NCBI GenBank assembly: GCA_000507305.1
Contig: DF239046.1
Location: forward strand, 248,001-312,000
Reading direction: 5' to 3'
Length of the DNA: 64,000 bases
Source: Breviolum minutum Mf 1.05b.01
Lineage: Eukaryota; Sar; Dinophyceae; Suessiales; Symbiodiniaceae
Position numbers and translations under genes: made by a program. The notes beneath the pieces are model-generated. The model searched no databases. It had not been told where the DNA came from and saw only the letters and a list, made by a program, of their open reading frames with translations. Shown here one piece after another: positions 43,553 to 57,400 of the stretch (position 1 is the stretch's first letter; every line of letters starts with the position of its first letter).

Positions 43553-44124
43553 TGATAAATCCAAACAACGGACTTCGAGTTTGGATTTGCATTGGCCAAC
43601 AAAGTTTGAGGATGACACCATCACCACTGGGATGTCAGGTTTGAATGTAAATTACAAGGATACAAATATACAATGATCACTTGAAAGGGACATACTCTAA
43701 TTTGGTAAAGACGCGCAGCTTTTCAAACTGTTTACCATTGATGCCAGCTAGTTGAATATTGATTTGTATGGGTGAAAAATAAGGAAAACTACACATACCG
43801 TTCTTCCCCAATAAAAAACCCTATGGCTAACGCTTCAAGAAATTCGCTTTCACTCCGGGTAACTCCGTGGACTTTTTTCTCAAGGATCGCCAGACGAATC
43901 GCCAAAACGACAGCCAGACCTGTAGCCTATAGTTTTGTTGCTTTTTTCTTAAGCAGCTGTAGATGAACTTTAAAACATAAGGCCTGGGAAGTTGAGCATC
44001 TATAAATGGTAGTGTGCTGTTAATCTATTGAAGGGATGATTTTTTTTTAACACTGATTTTTGGATATGTGTAGCCGCTTTTGTATCACAGCTATGACCAG
44101 CTGAAATTGGACATGTTTGGTTAA

Positions 44125-44160
44125 AATGGCACGGAAGAGAACCCCCAAACAAAATAGGTT
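44125..44160 (+). other. candidate start region, duplicated ATG context
   Basis: AAAATGGCACGGAAGAGAAC and CCCCCAAACAAAATAGG here, and AAAATGGCTGGCAAGAGAAC with CCCCCAACTAG at 41919, both read MA(R/G)KRTP. Either could hold the kinesin start codon, which must lie left of 45382, but neither joins in phase directly to the first motor exon. Confidence 0.25.
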
Positions 44161-44454
44161 ACAGTAGGTTAGTGCATGTGACAGATCATGATGTTAGTTG
44201 TAATATTTAGAATAGCCATATCATATCTATCTGTTTATGATCAAGCTAAAAGAACAATAACAACACATGTAAACACCAAGAGCTTTAGTCTATGTCCAAG
44301 CGACAAACTTCAAAACACCCACCGTCGATCCTATTCGCAAAGCGATGTTGGATGATGGTGATTGCGTGGAAGGCACTGCCACAGTTCTTTGGCATGGAAA
44401 TTGATTTTTGGAATTGCAGTAGTAGCAACTACTAGTAACTAGCAGTAGTCGTAA

Positions 44455-44491
44455 CTAGTACTAGCAGTAGTAGTAGTAGTAGTAGTAGTAG

Positions 44492-44523
<32 letters not shown>

Positions 44524-44537
44524 GCTGTTGCTGTTGC

Positions 44538-44588
<51 letters not shown>

Positions 44589-44640
44589 GGTTGTGGTTGT
44601 GTTTGTGGTTGTGGTTGTGGGTTGTGGGTTGTGGGTTGTT
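44455..44640 (+). repeat. TTG trinucleotide array
   Basis: A short AGT run passes into a long TTG run with GTTGCT and GTGGTT interruptions, ending in GGGTTGTGGGTTG units. One of the largest microsatellites in the window. Confidence 0.95.
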
Positions 44641-44749
44641 GTTGTGGCAATGGTTGTGGGTGATGGTTCATCTTCACCTGATTTTTTGGAAGAACCAAAG
44701 AAGTGTCGTTTTATTTTTAGCAAACATCGGCCACGCATGAACGGGAAGG

Positions 44750-44905
44750 ATACCTACCAGCTATAACTGGAGTTATGACCCCTATAAATGGCCTTACAAA
44801 TGGGTAACTGGGGGTATAACTATACTTATAGGGTTTGTAACTCCGTTTGTAACTAGTAGGAGTTTTGACCCCATTTATAACTGGTAGGGGCCCATCTTGT
44901 GAGGA
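44750..44905. mobile_element. element, family L
   Basis: ACCTACCAGCTATAACTGG left; CCATTTATAACTGGTAGGGG right. Confidence 0.7.
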
Positions 44906-45381
44906 CCTGAACACTCGAAACCGTGGCTTTAATTCAGTGCCCTGCCAAGAGTGACAGGTCTTTCAAGGACATACCCTTTTCAAACCTTGATGTTTAGCAT
45001 CAATTATTGGACTTACAGGGTAGTAAATCATTATATCATAAATTATGAACTGTAAAACTGGTTCTCATTGATAGGACTTGATAGCCCAATTACTCATCCT
45101 GGGGATAAACTCTCTATACTTTGTATGTTCAAAGAGGTTCCCAGTTCGCTGCTTTGTAATCAACCACAAGATACTGTGCTATGAGTGGTAGCACCAGAAG
45201 CTTTGAATCAAGACATTTGAACAAGTCTTCCAAACATGCCCCAACACTTTGAGTCTCGACTCTACATGTTTCGATAGTTTGGTATCATAGATATACTGAT
45301 CTACTGATATACTAATGTATGCTGTATGAGTGTAAGCATGCTGATTGTCTACTGTATATAAGCCTATTCATCATCAAACAG

Positions 45382-45450
45382 CGAGTTAAGGTCTGTGTGG
45401 CGGTGCGCATGCGGCCCATGTCTGCCAAAGAGTATCGGGAGGGCGGCGAA
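45382..45450 (+). CDS. kinesin exon 1 (motor strand 1)
   Basis: 23 codons, RVKVCVAVRMRPMSAKEY then REGGE, between AAACAG and a GTGTCT donor. R-x-R-P is the nucleotide-contacting motif at the start of kinesin heads. Confidence 0.85.
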
Positions 45451-48400
45451 GTGTCTTGCATTTTGATGGTGGTTTTTCCAGCATGGATGACTTGGAGTAA
45501 CCTATTTTGGGAGATGTTGTCTTTTCAAATGAGCAACTGAGCATAGGAGGTGACGGTTTTTCGTACGGTCTGATATTTTAATGTGTAATTTGTGATACAT
45601 TGAATGTCTGTGTTGATTCGTATGGACCGTTTTAACCTGCTATGAGTCTGAAATTCACTTGATGGTAGTTGCTTAAACGATCTACAGACATGCTGATGAT
45701 GTCTACAACTATCATGGTAGCTGACTTTGGGAATTTCCAAAAGCCAAATGCTGGAGAAGTAGCTTAACTCTCTCAAGGAGTCATCAACCCTGTTTGTTGC
45801 ATTGATATTTTTTTTATCTAGGTGGTGGTTTCATTTTTTTCCCTTACTTGGGGAACTGATCCAATCCGACTAGTTAATATGTTTCAAGCGGGTTGAAACC
45901 ACCAACTAGTTTTGTTTTTTCTTGTTGTGCAACAAATCGCTAGATCTTTTTGCCTTTTAGTTTGTGATTTTGTCAACCTTGGGAAAGTTTCTTAGGAAAC
46001 GTCTGTTGAATGAAGGTGTTTTTTTTGGTGACCTTTTGGTTGATCAACATGTCACCTGAAAATTGATGGTTGGAAGATGAAGTTTCCTGTTGAAATGGTC
46101 CCTTTTCCAGGTTTTTTGGCCAGTTTTTGGGAGGGTATCAGATTTATGCAACTCACTGAAGTCATCTAGCGACATCACTAGTGGATGCCAGAAAGATGCC
46201 TGGTCAACCTACCTTTCCCTAACCTACGCCCCTTAATACGGCCTTATTAAAATTAAACCCTTATTTTTTTGGGTGGGTACTTTTGACCAGCCATGATTGC
46301 TGTCAATGGTTGTTTTCGCTTCACTGGCACTCCCTCTCAAAGTATCAAACTGCTAAGGTTTGTTTGGATGTCAATGGAAAAGATGCACAGGCGGCGCTGT
46401 GTTTGGAAACCGACCGGACGACGGGACAGGTTTTTGTTCCAGAAGGCGACATGTGGTGACAAAAAATGTGGGACTTGGTAGGTCGAAGTTTGAGAGGTTT
46501 TTTTCCGTAAGAAAACAAGCCAGGCTATTGAGGGGTCAGGATTCTTAGGGAAGGTGATTTTTCTTTACCGATTGTACCATGGATAGATCACCATTTTTCA
46601 CCACCATTTGGGACAGTCGCAAGGTGACACCATGACCATCCACCATGACCACTGAGATCCCAAAAAGGTGACCATGGGTCCGGGGTTGTTGTTTTCTTGG
46701 CCATGAGGGATCCCATGTATGTAAGCCCTACATGAAAATTTTCATAAATCTAAGCCCTTCATGTAGGAGGTCAATATACCGTTCCTGGGCACATCTTAGA
46801 TTAGGCTTATTCCCCCTTAGCTCCTTGTACTATATGGCATACGCGGAGCATTACAACTCGGAGCTGGATGACCTGCTTGCGGGGTATGGTGGCAGTATAG
46901 GCGCTGTCCTACCGGACAACTGCGTCCTTCCTGTACGAGCCGAGCCATTCCTGCTTCAAGGAGCAAAGCTCACAGGGAAAGACAACATCTCCCAGGCCTT
47001 GCTAGGGAGGTGATGCAGCACCTGAAGACCTGCGGGCATTTCGACAACAAGCCAACTGTTACGCCCTGGCCTACGGCACGGCTGCGGTACTTGCCAAATC
47101 TCTGGCCCTGGCCAACACGGGGGGCATATGAGGATGATTGTGCTGAATGTAAATTTACTCCAGTTTTTCTCTTCCGTTTGGCAACTTGGGCAGCCACCTT
47201 ACAGTGGGATACCAACACCAGTGAAACAACTTCGTTGTTTGAACTAATGCTCTCCTACATTTACACCACCAACTCATACCCACCGTATCCACTGAGGAAA
47301 TACCCTAATAATGCCAACAACCGAGCTCAACATTGGGTTCTTAGGGACCTCCACCCAAAAATGGATTTGCAAGGGTTTGATTGTTCCGACCTGTTGTCAG
47401 GCTTTACTCGTTGGTGCGCTAACTTGTTGGTGGGTTTGTTCTTTCGTTTCCATCTCGAAGTGGTCTTGATTTGTTTACGAGTTTTGATCTAATTGGTAAT
47501 TAATGCAATCCCATCTTTTCAGCTATCTTCATTTCACCAAGTGGTGCTGGTCGGACACCAGTTCGCCGATCAGTCACAGCGTCAACACGGCGCAGACAGT
47601 GCATATATAACCCACTAAAAGTTTAACTTTTAGCAGGGGACCTAAGGGTTGCCATGCTTCATGTAGGATCCCAATATACCGGGAAGTTCCCCATGGATCC
47701 GTGGGTCCGTGCAAAAACACCCGACATCATCCCTTCAGGTGACCCTACAACGTGAGGGTTTTGCTGACAAAACCTTCACCTTTGATCATGCCTTTGGTCC
47801 CTCGGTTCCAAACACCCCGCGTGTTGAAAAAAATACCGGTGTATGGGGGGAATTTCCTCGTAGGAATTTCAAAAGGTTGGATTTTTTTTGGTTGTTGGAA
47901 ACTATATACACAAATTTACAAGTAGCCTTAAATATGTCAATAGCAAATTTCATTTAAGAAAGCACTCCGACATTTTGAGTTGACTAGGAATTTTGGATGC
48001 TTCACATGCTAGAAAAATTGTCAACCTTTAGCCACGAAGATACTAAGGGACCTTAGACAGTGTTTTTGCCAATATTCCATAATATGTGAAAAATCTGCGT
48101 TGTGAATCAAGAATTTCTTGTATTGAGGTTACTTTGGGCAATGACAAAATCAAGTCGTTGGCCCCCGGAGACGATCTCGTTATAAATGGAGTTGCAATAA
48201 ATGGGGCCCTTATAAATGGCCTAATAAACAAATGGGTTTTCCTGGGGGTTATAACACCCCTTATAAGTGAAGTTCTAAGCCTGGGTACTCATAAGTGGTC
48301 ATTTTGGGCCCATCACAGGCATCAGATTCGGGCTGAACATGAGAGCATTTTACAACCTGCGTTAGGTAAATTTTAATAGCTGATTGAATGGTACGCACTC

Positions 48401-51400
48401 TAGCTGTAACTCTCAACACCTGTCAACACCTAAGTTTACAAGTACACGATCCCCAAGTTTGAAAGCGAGTTTACCCCTGAAAAGGCTACCAACCATCCCA
48501 GAATTTAAGAAAAACCATGAGAAAAACCAACATACCCCTGGAGCATACCCCAGGTAATCCCCCAAATAAAAGGAATTCATGCAAAAACTGTTGATTGGAG
48601 AACTGGGGTATGGCTTGTTTTCCAAGAAGCATCATATGCTTTAGGCGTCCAGTCATACCTCCTCAGTTTGGAAGCATAGGGTGCTGTTGATGCTTCAGAA
48701 ATCCTGGCTAACGGACTTGGAATGTATAAAAATCCATCCCAAATTCTGAGAAAAAAAACTGATAAACTACACAAAACTGATGCGAACGGTTCGCCCAAGT
48801 TTGGCAGCCTTTCGGGTTTTTAAAGTTTTTTCACCAAGGCAGCGACTCGTCCCAAGTGCAAGTGTTCCGCGCCTTGGGAATTGCCTTACTGGACAAAGCC
48901 TTCGAAGGCGTGGTGGAAAGATTGATGGATTGATCGATGGATGGAAGTGAGACTGAGAGTTCAACCATCTTTTTTTGGGTTGTTTTTGTTGGTGAGGGGA
49001 TCTTTGATTGTGAGGTAATATATTTTATATAGTACTGAATATAGTTGTTCGTTTGTTGGATATGAAATCGAAAATACCAGTTGTAAAATTTAGATTTATG
49101 CAGGACCAAAATCAATTGGCAGTGATTTGGAGTGAGTATAACCAAAAACAAATCAAACAGGGGTGCTTGAGCCACCCAGTGCAAACATATGCGTCAAATT
49201 GGATCATTTCCCTTTGTAGAGATGAAAATAAAGATGTTTCAAATTTCAAACCACCACCAAGTACGTTATATTATAATCCCTACATATCCCTACAACAAAG
49301 TAGCAAAGGCTAATAAAATCTCTTGTACAATTCAATCAACCAGCCATTTTTTCCACATGGCATTTACCCTCCAAGTGCTCCATGGAGGAACTATTTTCGT
49401 GTATTGGGATATGACTGCAAATATACTGGCGCTTTTTTTCCTAGCTGCTACAACTAAAAGTATAGAACCCGGCACTTTTTGTGGGCTCCAACTACTTCTC
49501 ATTTTTTTGGTTATACTTCTCATGTCTCTTCTTTACACATGTTCTTCAAGATCAATGTTCTTCTGACCTTGGCAAAGTTTTTCAATCATCATTGGGAATT
49601 GCAACCTTAGGGTTTGTTCAATTCCCGTCATTCAATACCACTCATTTCAGGGAAATCAAACAAGGCAAATGTATGGTTTCATTTTGGGGGATTTGCCCTT
49701 ATAACAATGCATATTTCGGGTTGGTACTACTGTTGATGGAAGAAATCCTGCACCAGTTGACAAGTAGCTTTCCCATTATTTACAAGGTTTTATACATCCC
49801 AGGTGGTGCAGGTGTATTGGTAAAAGAACTTGCGTCCTAGGTAAATGGGTTGATTTGTTCGTTTGCCTTGGACAAAAACAAAAACGACAGGTTATAACTC
49901 CACCATCTTTGCGTATGGTCAAACGGGCTCGGGGAAGACGCATACAATGATGCTTCTTGGTGAAGGTTTATTTTGGACAGAGATCATTCTTTCCATGTCC
50001 CGGGACGGAAGTTAGGATCAATGGTTAGTAAATTGGGGTTATAACCCACTGATCCTGATCTTTTACTAACTTCCTGCATCATTCAAGTATTGTCATTGAG
50101 ATGGACCTGCAAACACAGATGGTGCTAATGTATAAAGTAGTATTTGTTGGATCTACACCCCACCCAGTAGCAGTCACAAATGAAGCTTTATAGACATTTC
50201 CTACTGAACATGTAAGGTGGTGACTGTTACTGGGTGGGGGGTAGATCCAAAATGGTTTGTATGACTTTAAGCTATCCTAAATCATGGGGTCCCTGTGTCT
50301 CAAGTTTCTTATGCCCTAAAGTCAAAAGCACCTCGGTTTTTGGAGGGAAGAAAACACATTCGGTGACATCCCCATATTTTTGGTGTGAATTTTTGGGCAA
50401 GAGATTTCAGGATCTCATGACATTGTTTCAAGAAGCACCGTGGTTTACTTGGATGTCCCAGGAAGTTCGTAAATGGTTAGAAAATTGGTCGCAGCCTTTG
50501 CAGCCTACTTATAAATGGGGTATCTGGCGGAGCCAGCACCGGTTTCCAACAAAGCAAACCCACACCGTTTGGCAAAAGCACTAAAGCAATAGGCAAACAT
50601 GCACACTAACAAGCATTAGGTATATTGTGGTTATAACCCACTTCCTAACCTGTTACTAACTGCTTGGGAAGATTTACCTTTGCATTTGGCTTAAACTTAT
50701 GGTAAATGTACTTAAAACAAATGTTCGATACATGGAGCATGTGTGACATGAGGTATGAAATAAGATATTATTGGAAAAGATCTGGTTCGAAGTATCCGGA
50801 CAAATAGACATCCTGACGTCATACCGTAGCTGACGTGAAAGGTGAGGTGTTTGGGGCATCCAAGGGGTGCATCATTTTGGAACCCCAAAAAACACCTCCT
50901 CACCTGATATGACCTGGATCTTCCATTCGGGGTGCTTAACTCATGGATGGATTACGGGGTGCCTATAAAACTTCCCACCATCCCTTAGGGTTCAAACAAC
51001 ACAGTTTTGGAAGATGCTGGTATATTATATATATATATATTCTCGGTGGTGGTTTCAAATATTTTTTATTTTCATCCCTACTTGGGGAAATGATCCAATC
51101 TGACTAATATGTTTCAAATGGGTTGAAACCACCAACTAGTAATACATATACATCCAGCATCCTCCAACTATTCTTTTTTGTCGGCAAGTCGGCAAGGTGT
51201 CTTCAAATATCTTCGACCAGTTTTATCAGTTGCTGCCAAAATGGATGTTGTGGGGGATTACAACTATATCGCCCAAACAAAAACAGACATTGTTTTTGTT
51301 CGCAGTTTTTGTTGAACATTTGGATTTGAGCAGTGACCAAAACACCCTCGTTAGTTGCTGTATTCTTGGGGGGTTGTACTACCCAGTTCTATGGGGATCA

Positions 51401-54400
51401 TAGTAAGCCGGTATCAGGATCAGGTCATTCAAAGACCAACCAATAGTCATCATGAAAAGTATATAACGAATTGAGAGTTTTTTATTAATTGTTTAAATTA
51501 ACTCTTCACCCATAAACTGTATGGAATATTTACCTACATTTATCATGAATTTATGGTTTTCATGTAGGTAAATATATACCGTTCGTCCCATGGATCCTCT
51601 GGGGGTCACAAACAACATGGTTTTAGCAGCTCCAAGTATCAGATTTCTGGGCATTCATCATCTTCGGGTTTCTCTTTCGGTGTCTCACAGCAGGTTGGGG
51701 GCTTTTCCCCCCCAAACCTGCTGGAAATCATGGATTTATACCGGATTTTAGACCCATTATAATGAAAACTAGGCAGCTGATGCTTTCCATAACAATAAAC
51801 CTCAATACTTCAAGTCTAAACTTTCCAAGTATCAACTTCCATCCAAACCATGATATATAAACCCATTTGAATTTTCAACGTTTGCTCTTCCTTCAAAACA
51901 GGCCCATTTCAACCCGTTTTGGGTCCGGTATAGGGTCCGGTAACGTTGACTTCCCAGCACCGGAAAGATTTTCATTTTCACATCTTCCAACTTCCTTCCC
52001 CCAACCGGAAGCTGCCCGGAAGCTGCTGAGTCACCCGTCAGGTCAGATCGAAATACCGGTGAAGATGCTGGACTCATTCCCAGGAGCGTTACCCGGGGTG
52101 GCCTTATGGAGGTTGACATGTTGGGGAAAAGGTTGCCTTGGTAAATCCATGGGTTTTTGCTGAAGTTATATATTTCACCTTTCTTTTTTTTCGGGGGTTT
52201 GTAAAAACCTATATTTTATACGGGGTAGGGGTAGGGAGCTACCTTGTAAAAAAAAGAGGCTCATCAAAAATTTAGAGGGTTTTTCATCAGGATCTTCTTT
52301 TTGGTGCATTATTTTTGCAAAAAAAAGGTTGCTGGGATAAAATAGAGGCCAAAAAAAATTGGAGAAAGTGGGATTGTTTAGGACCTATTTAGCAGTACTT
52401 CACCTATAGAAATGTCCAACTTGTTGTTGTTGTTTTTCACTAAAAAGGTGTGTTAAACCTCAGGCTTTGCAAGGTGCTACGGAGATGTCAACAAAAATGA
52501 GAATTCCATCTTTAAAGGATGGAAGTTGATGGCATGTTGCAGCCTTTGTAAGGGTTGGTGGAAGCCAAGGCAGGCTATTTCTCCACCAGCGAACCCTTAT
52601 TGAAAGTTATTGAAAGTGGTCCAAAGCATCTCTGAGAGACTTTGGACCTCAAATCCATTGTTTATCTCACTATTTATGAGGAGTTGTTTGACATCCTTGT
52701 TGGAGGTGATTGCCAGATTGTCAACATCTGCAGTTTTCAGCACTAGGGCGTTTCAGAGTTTCATCTTTAAGCAAAGACATGCTAATTGTTTGGGTGATAA
52801 TTCGCGATTTTCATGATTTTATTTGCCTTCATTTGGTTAATTTCGTTGGTAAGTATATATATATATATAAGTAAGCATACCATACATTACGTGATTTGGT
52901 ATACTCCATATTTACTTCTTACAGTCATTGCGGAAGCATTAGCAAAGTCATTGCAGCTTCCTTCGGAAGAACCATAAAATCAACCCAGCTGACACCGTTT
53001 GGGTTGTAACATTCTATTTAGGAGGCTAGCTGGCAGTTACCATGCAGCAGTGTCATCCCAGTGGAATTTTTCACACTGTGAAATCCTGTAGGATTTCGGA
53101 AGCCTTGTTCGAACGTCCCTTGGTCGTCAAGGGGTGGAGATGGGTCATGGGGCTGGTGAACATTTTTACCATGCACCCCCAACTACTCACAAGATTTGAC
53201 TTGTCAGGAGTGATGTTTTTGAAGGGAAGATATCCGACCCCGTAAGCGATATTTGAGCTCAAAACATGATGCATGTTTTTGTAAGGGTGAGCTAAAAGTT
53301 ATCCTAAACCAATTTTTCCAAAAAATCACAGACTGGCCAGCTCTTCACAACACAGAAAGAATCAGCAACAACTCAATGTGTAACATTATTTTATCGTCTT
53401 TTTACCATAAGTTTAAATCATTCATGGGGGGTAAGGGTAAAGTATTCCAGTCAAATTCAACACATCTAAGAGTTCAAATTACACCCAAACACACCATGAG
53501 AGACTGCGAATGGTTTTCCAGCATTGCCCTGCAAATGTCACGATTTGGAATTTGAGGAATTTTCCAAGGATTCCGTGAGAGATGTGAGAGAGACTCCAGT
53601 TTTTGTTGATGTTTGCTTGGTCAACTGTTGAAATAGAATGAACATATGAACCGACCCTGAGAATCCAGGTGTGTCCTTGGAAATGGATTACACCTACACC
53701 CCTGAAGATTAACATGGAACATAGAGGTTTAGAAGGTCATTTTCCTTTCTAATTGGGTGATTTGTAGGTTCCAGCCGTTAATCTTCCAGGGTGTATCTCT
53801 ATATTGTAAGGATGGAATTGGAACCATCAATCCTCTTGTAGGGAGGGTTTTGGATTCTTATGGTACATGCAGTCCATAAACAGATGGTGTGATTGAAAGC
53901 TGAAATGCTGCACCAGTTGGTATTTGGTGTTGGTTTCAAATATTGTTTATTTTCACACCTATTTGGGGAAGATTCCCATTTTGACTAATATTTTTCAGAT
54001 GGGTTGAAACCACCAATTAGGTATGCTTATCCCATCTTGTTTTAAAGTCTTCGAAGCATCCCCCACTGACTAGACATCCAAAATCCTCCAACTACCCGGT
54101 GAGTAGATGTGAAATTGAACCCCCTAAAAGCCGAGCCTCTGGCGATGTGAATGGGGGTTAAAAAAACACCGATCCTCACAAGGTATTTGGATATTTATGA
54201 GGGGTTGTTTGGCATGCTTGTTGGAGGTGATCACCACCAACAGTGCCAGTTCTTAGTTGAAGTATTCTAGCAGCAACGTTGTTTTGGAGCGTTCGCGTTC
54301 TAAGCACTGATGATTAAATCCTAGACATCCAAACACCTCCTGAGAAGGTATTGGAACCATTCAAAGACATACCTAAGAGACCGAATCTCAAGAGGTATGA

Positions 54401-57400
54401 CTGATGACTGGATGTCTAGGGATTAGCTTGACATTCGTTAAACAGAAAAGGCACACCCGATTGACTCCAAGGTACCAGCAGATTGGCGTCAGAAAGTCGC
54501 AAGTTTCTTGGTGAGAAACAACAACAACAACAACAAACAACAAACAGCAAATGACGACATGACAAGAGCAGGGGTCATTTAAATACCACGTTGTTTGATT
54601 TGTTTGACTTGTTTAAGAGTTGAAGGTGATTGTTTACTTTGTACCATAGTAAATCACCATTAAACTACCATACGGGATACTACATGTTTTTGCCTACGGG
54701 GTGAAAAAAAACTGCGCGTGTAGTTGGATGCCACGCAACTGGTGATGCACACATGTTGGAAGCCGAAGTTATGTCTTTTGGGCATTCCCAAATGTGTGGC
54801 AATGCCATTACCACATGCCATTTGCTTCCTCCATCTGATGACGTTGGAAAACTGTTGGGCTTGCCTGGCCAAAGCCACTCGAGTCTGAAAAAGTTGTTTG
54901 ACGTCTTGGGAAAGCTGAGTCTGATTTGGCAAAGTCGTTTCAAGACAACACGTCTCTCTCAGGTGGCGTACAAGTATGACAACAGTGAGACCCCCATCAT
55001 CAGAACAGGGGTCAAGGCTGGCAAAACTGCACAAGAAATCTTGGAAGAATACCAGCCGTTCAAGGAGCAGCTTGCAGAAATCTTATCTGCAGTAGCAGTA
55101 GTACCCCCTGAGAAAAACGACGATGGCTCACCATCTGGGTTCATCTCTGTATGTTTCGATATTTTGTTGGCTTGACAAGTAGAGGCAGGTTTTGAGGGGC
55201 TTTCACCAATAAATGTCCGTGCCAATTTGTTCAATTCGGCGTGTCAGATTTTCTGGAAACATTTGTCTACCACATGTTCTTGTTGAAAACCACATGGGTG
55301 TTTCCAAAAATAAGGGTACCCCAAAATGGATGGTTTATAATGGAAAACCCTATTAAAATGGATGATTTGGGGGTACCACTATTTTCGGAAACATCCACAT
55401 TTGTATTTTTGCCAACCTTGGATCTTACCACATCATCAACTTCAATTTACTTGTGAAGCATTTGGAAATTATCATCATTCCCATCCAAGTCGTATTGTTA
55501 TGTTCGTGCTAATGTCAAACCAGTAAATTCCTTCTTACATCACCAAAAAAACTGATGAAGACCCATACTTCTGGGCACTTCTCATCCTTCTCCTGATGCA
55601 ATGCAATACTTGTTTCCCAGGATCACAGAATACAATGGCACGGCGTTACCCAAATGAATTCAAATGAAGCATAGCTATTGACATGCCGGTGTCAACATAT
55701 AACCCAAATACCATAAAATCGCACATGTTTAAAACAACTTTCCCAATGCCAATGGATCCTTGAATTTGCTATTAAAACTCCCTGGGAATTTGAACCCCCA
55801 CACTATGAAAGAAAATGCGCACGGCGCTTCAGCCACAGCTACATGTTTTTTTGAAATACACAATAAACGCTAGCGCGGTTTCCACCACGGTGGGATGTTT
55901 TTCCAAACATCTTATGTTTGCGGGGTAGCATGCAATGCATTAATGGTATACAATGGTATACAGGTGCATTGTTTGGGTTGGTAGTATCACGACCCCTGAA
56001 CAACAACAAAAGTTGGCGGATTTGTCTAAAAAGTCCTACTTTGGGTGTTGCTTTCCGGTATGTAGATCCCAACTATATAACCTGCACTTTCCACTGTTGC
56101 TGGAAGGGAACAACCAAATCATAATACCCTCCTTGAAACTACCATGGACCCTGAAAATTGTTGGTTGTTACAGTTTGTTGTTGTGGGGACGAAGAGAAGG
56201 CTCTAGTGATGGAGTGCGAGAGAGATGCAAGAAGGTTGGTCAGAGCAAAGGTCAGCCTCATCGAAGAATCGGACAGAAAGAAAGACATGGTAGACCAACT
56301 TGGCAATGCTTTGACCAAGGCGGGCATCAAGGCTGGTTCAGGCCCCGGGGTTCTGGCGGTCTATGATCAAAAAACGGCCGGCGAGCCGATCACCAATCCC
56401 CATGTGCGACTCCCTCCACTGAAGGCAGAGCGGCTCAAAAAAGCCGTTGTCTTGGGCCAGCCACGAAAAATGAATCTTGCAAATCTTCAGCAAAGGCGCC
56501 ATCAATCTTGACACCTGCTTCCATTGGCAGTGTGGACATGGCGGCAAAACGTCTTGGAGTGTTGACAGCTAAAACCCTGGCGCATGGAAGGTGTTAGAAG
56601 CATCCGTCACTATGCCGCACAGCCACAATCCTCCACACTTTTCTGTTGAAACCACAGTTTTACCTTCATTGTGGAAAACAATGAGGGTTTGGGGATTGAG
56701 GAAATTCTTGGCGCATCTTAGGTTAGCCTTATTCCCTTAGCTCGTTTGAGTTTAGTGGGATTTTACATGAAACCCACTAAAAGTTTAACTTTTAGCAGGG
56801 GACCTAAAGGTTGCCATGAATCCATCCGTTGTTTTTTGAATTGAGGTTCCTTATTTGTTGTTCCTTCTTGGAGATCTACAACGAGCATCTCAGCTGCACC
56901 CCTTTTGAAATTTTCGGGTTTGTGGAGGGTATCTTTGGGCCAGAGGACTCATGCAACAAATTGCTGCATGGTTTTGTTCCGAAGAAAACTATAAACCCTA
57001 AGAATCCAGACCCCTCCCGATCGAATAGGATTCAGGGTTCCAATCCCATCCTCAGAATAAGATTTTAGGTATAATCCCTTCCCTAGGACATATCTGGATC
57101 CTTAGGGAAAGGCCTTTAGGAATGAATATTGACTAATGTTGTTTTGTTGGAAATCCTAGGCTCAAGTCAGAGTCAGAGTCACCCCACTCCCATCAAAAAT
57201 AGAAACCATCGAAGAAATTGAACGGGTTTTTTGTCCGTAGTTCTGACCTACTGGCATAGTACAGAATTTGCGCAAAATAACCAATGGACGTACTCCAAGC
57301 GTGGCAATGATGGGCGATGTTCACTATTCCTCTTGGCCGAGAGGCAGATGTCTCTGCCACTACTGACTCAGAAAATTCAGAGTCGAGCAGTCTAACTTGA

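Larger units (their letters stand above)
46789..47657 (+). mobile_element. element W (long form) carrying exon-like sequence
   Basis: The arms GCACATCTTAGATTAGGC / TTATTCCCCCTTAGCTCC and CCCACTAAAAGTTTAACTTT / TAGCAGGGGACCTAAGG match a copy of only about 115 bases at 56708-56822. The extra 750 bases here are G+C-rich and contain several coding-like pieces, so this looks like a small element that captured gene fragments. It lies inside kinesin intron 2. Confidence 0.6.

Noticed and set aside
44432..44740. Poly-Gln, poly-Thr or poly-Leu frames over the TTG array
   Set aside because: Microsatellite translation; no flanking coding sequence joins in frame.
53041..53245. Open frame of 67 codons after a CAG in the kinesin region
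   Set aside because: The peptide has no kinesin motif and does not fit the phases of exons 6 and 7.
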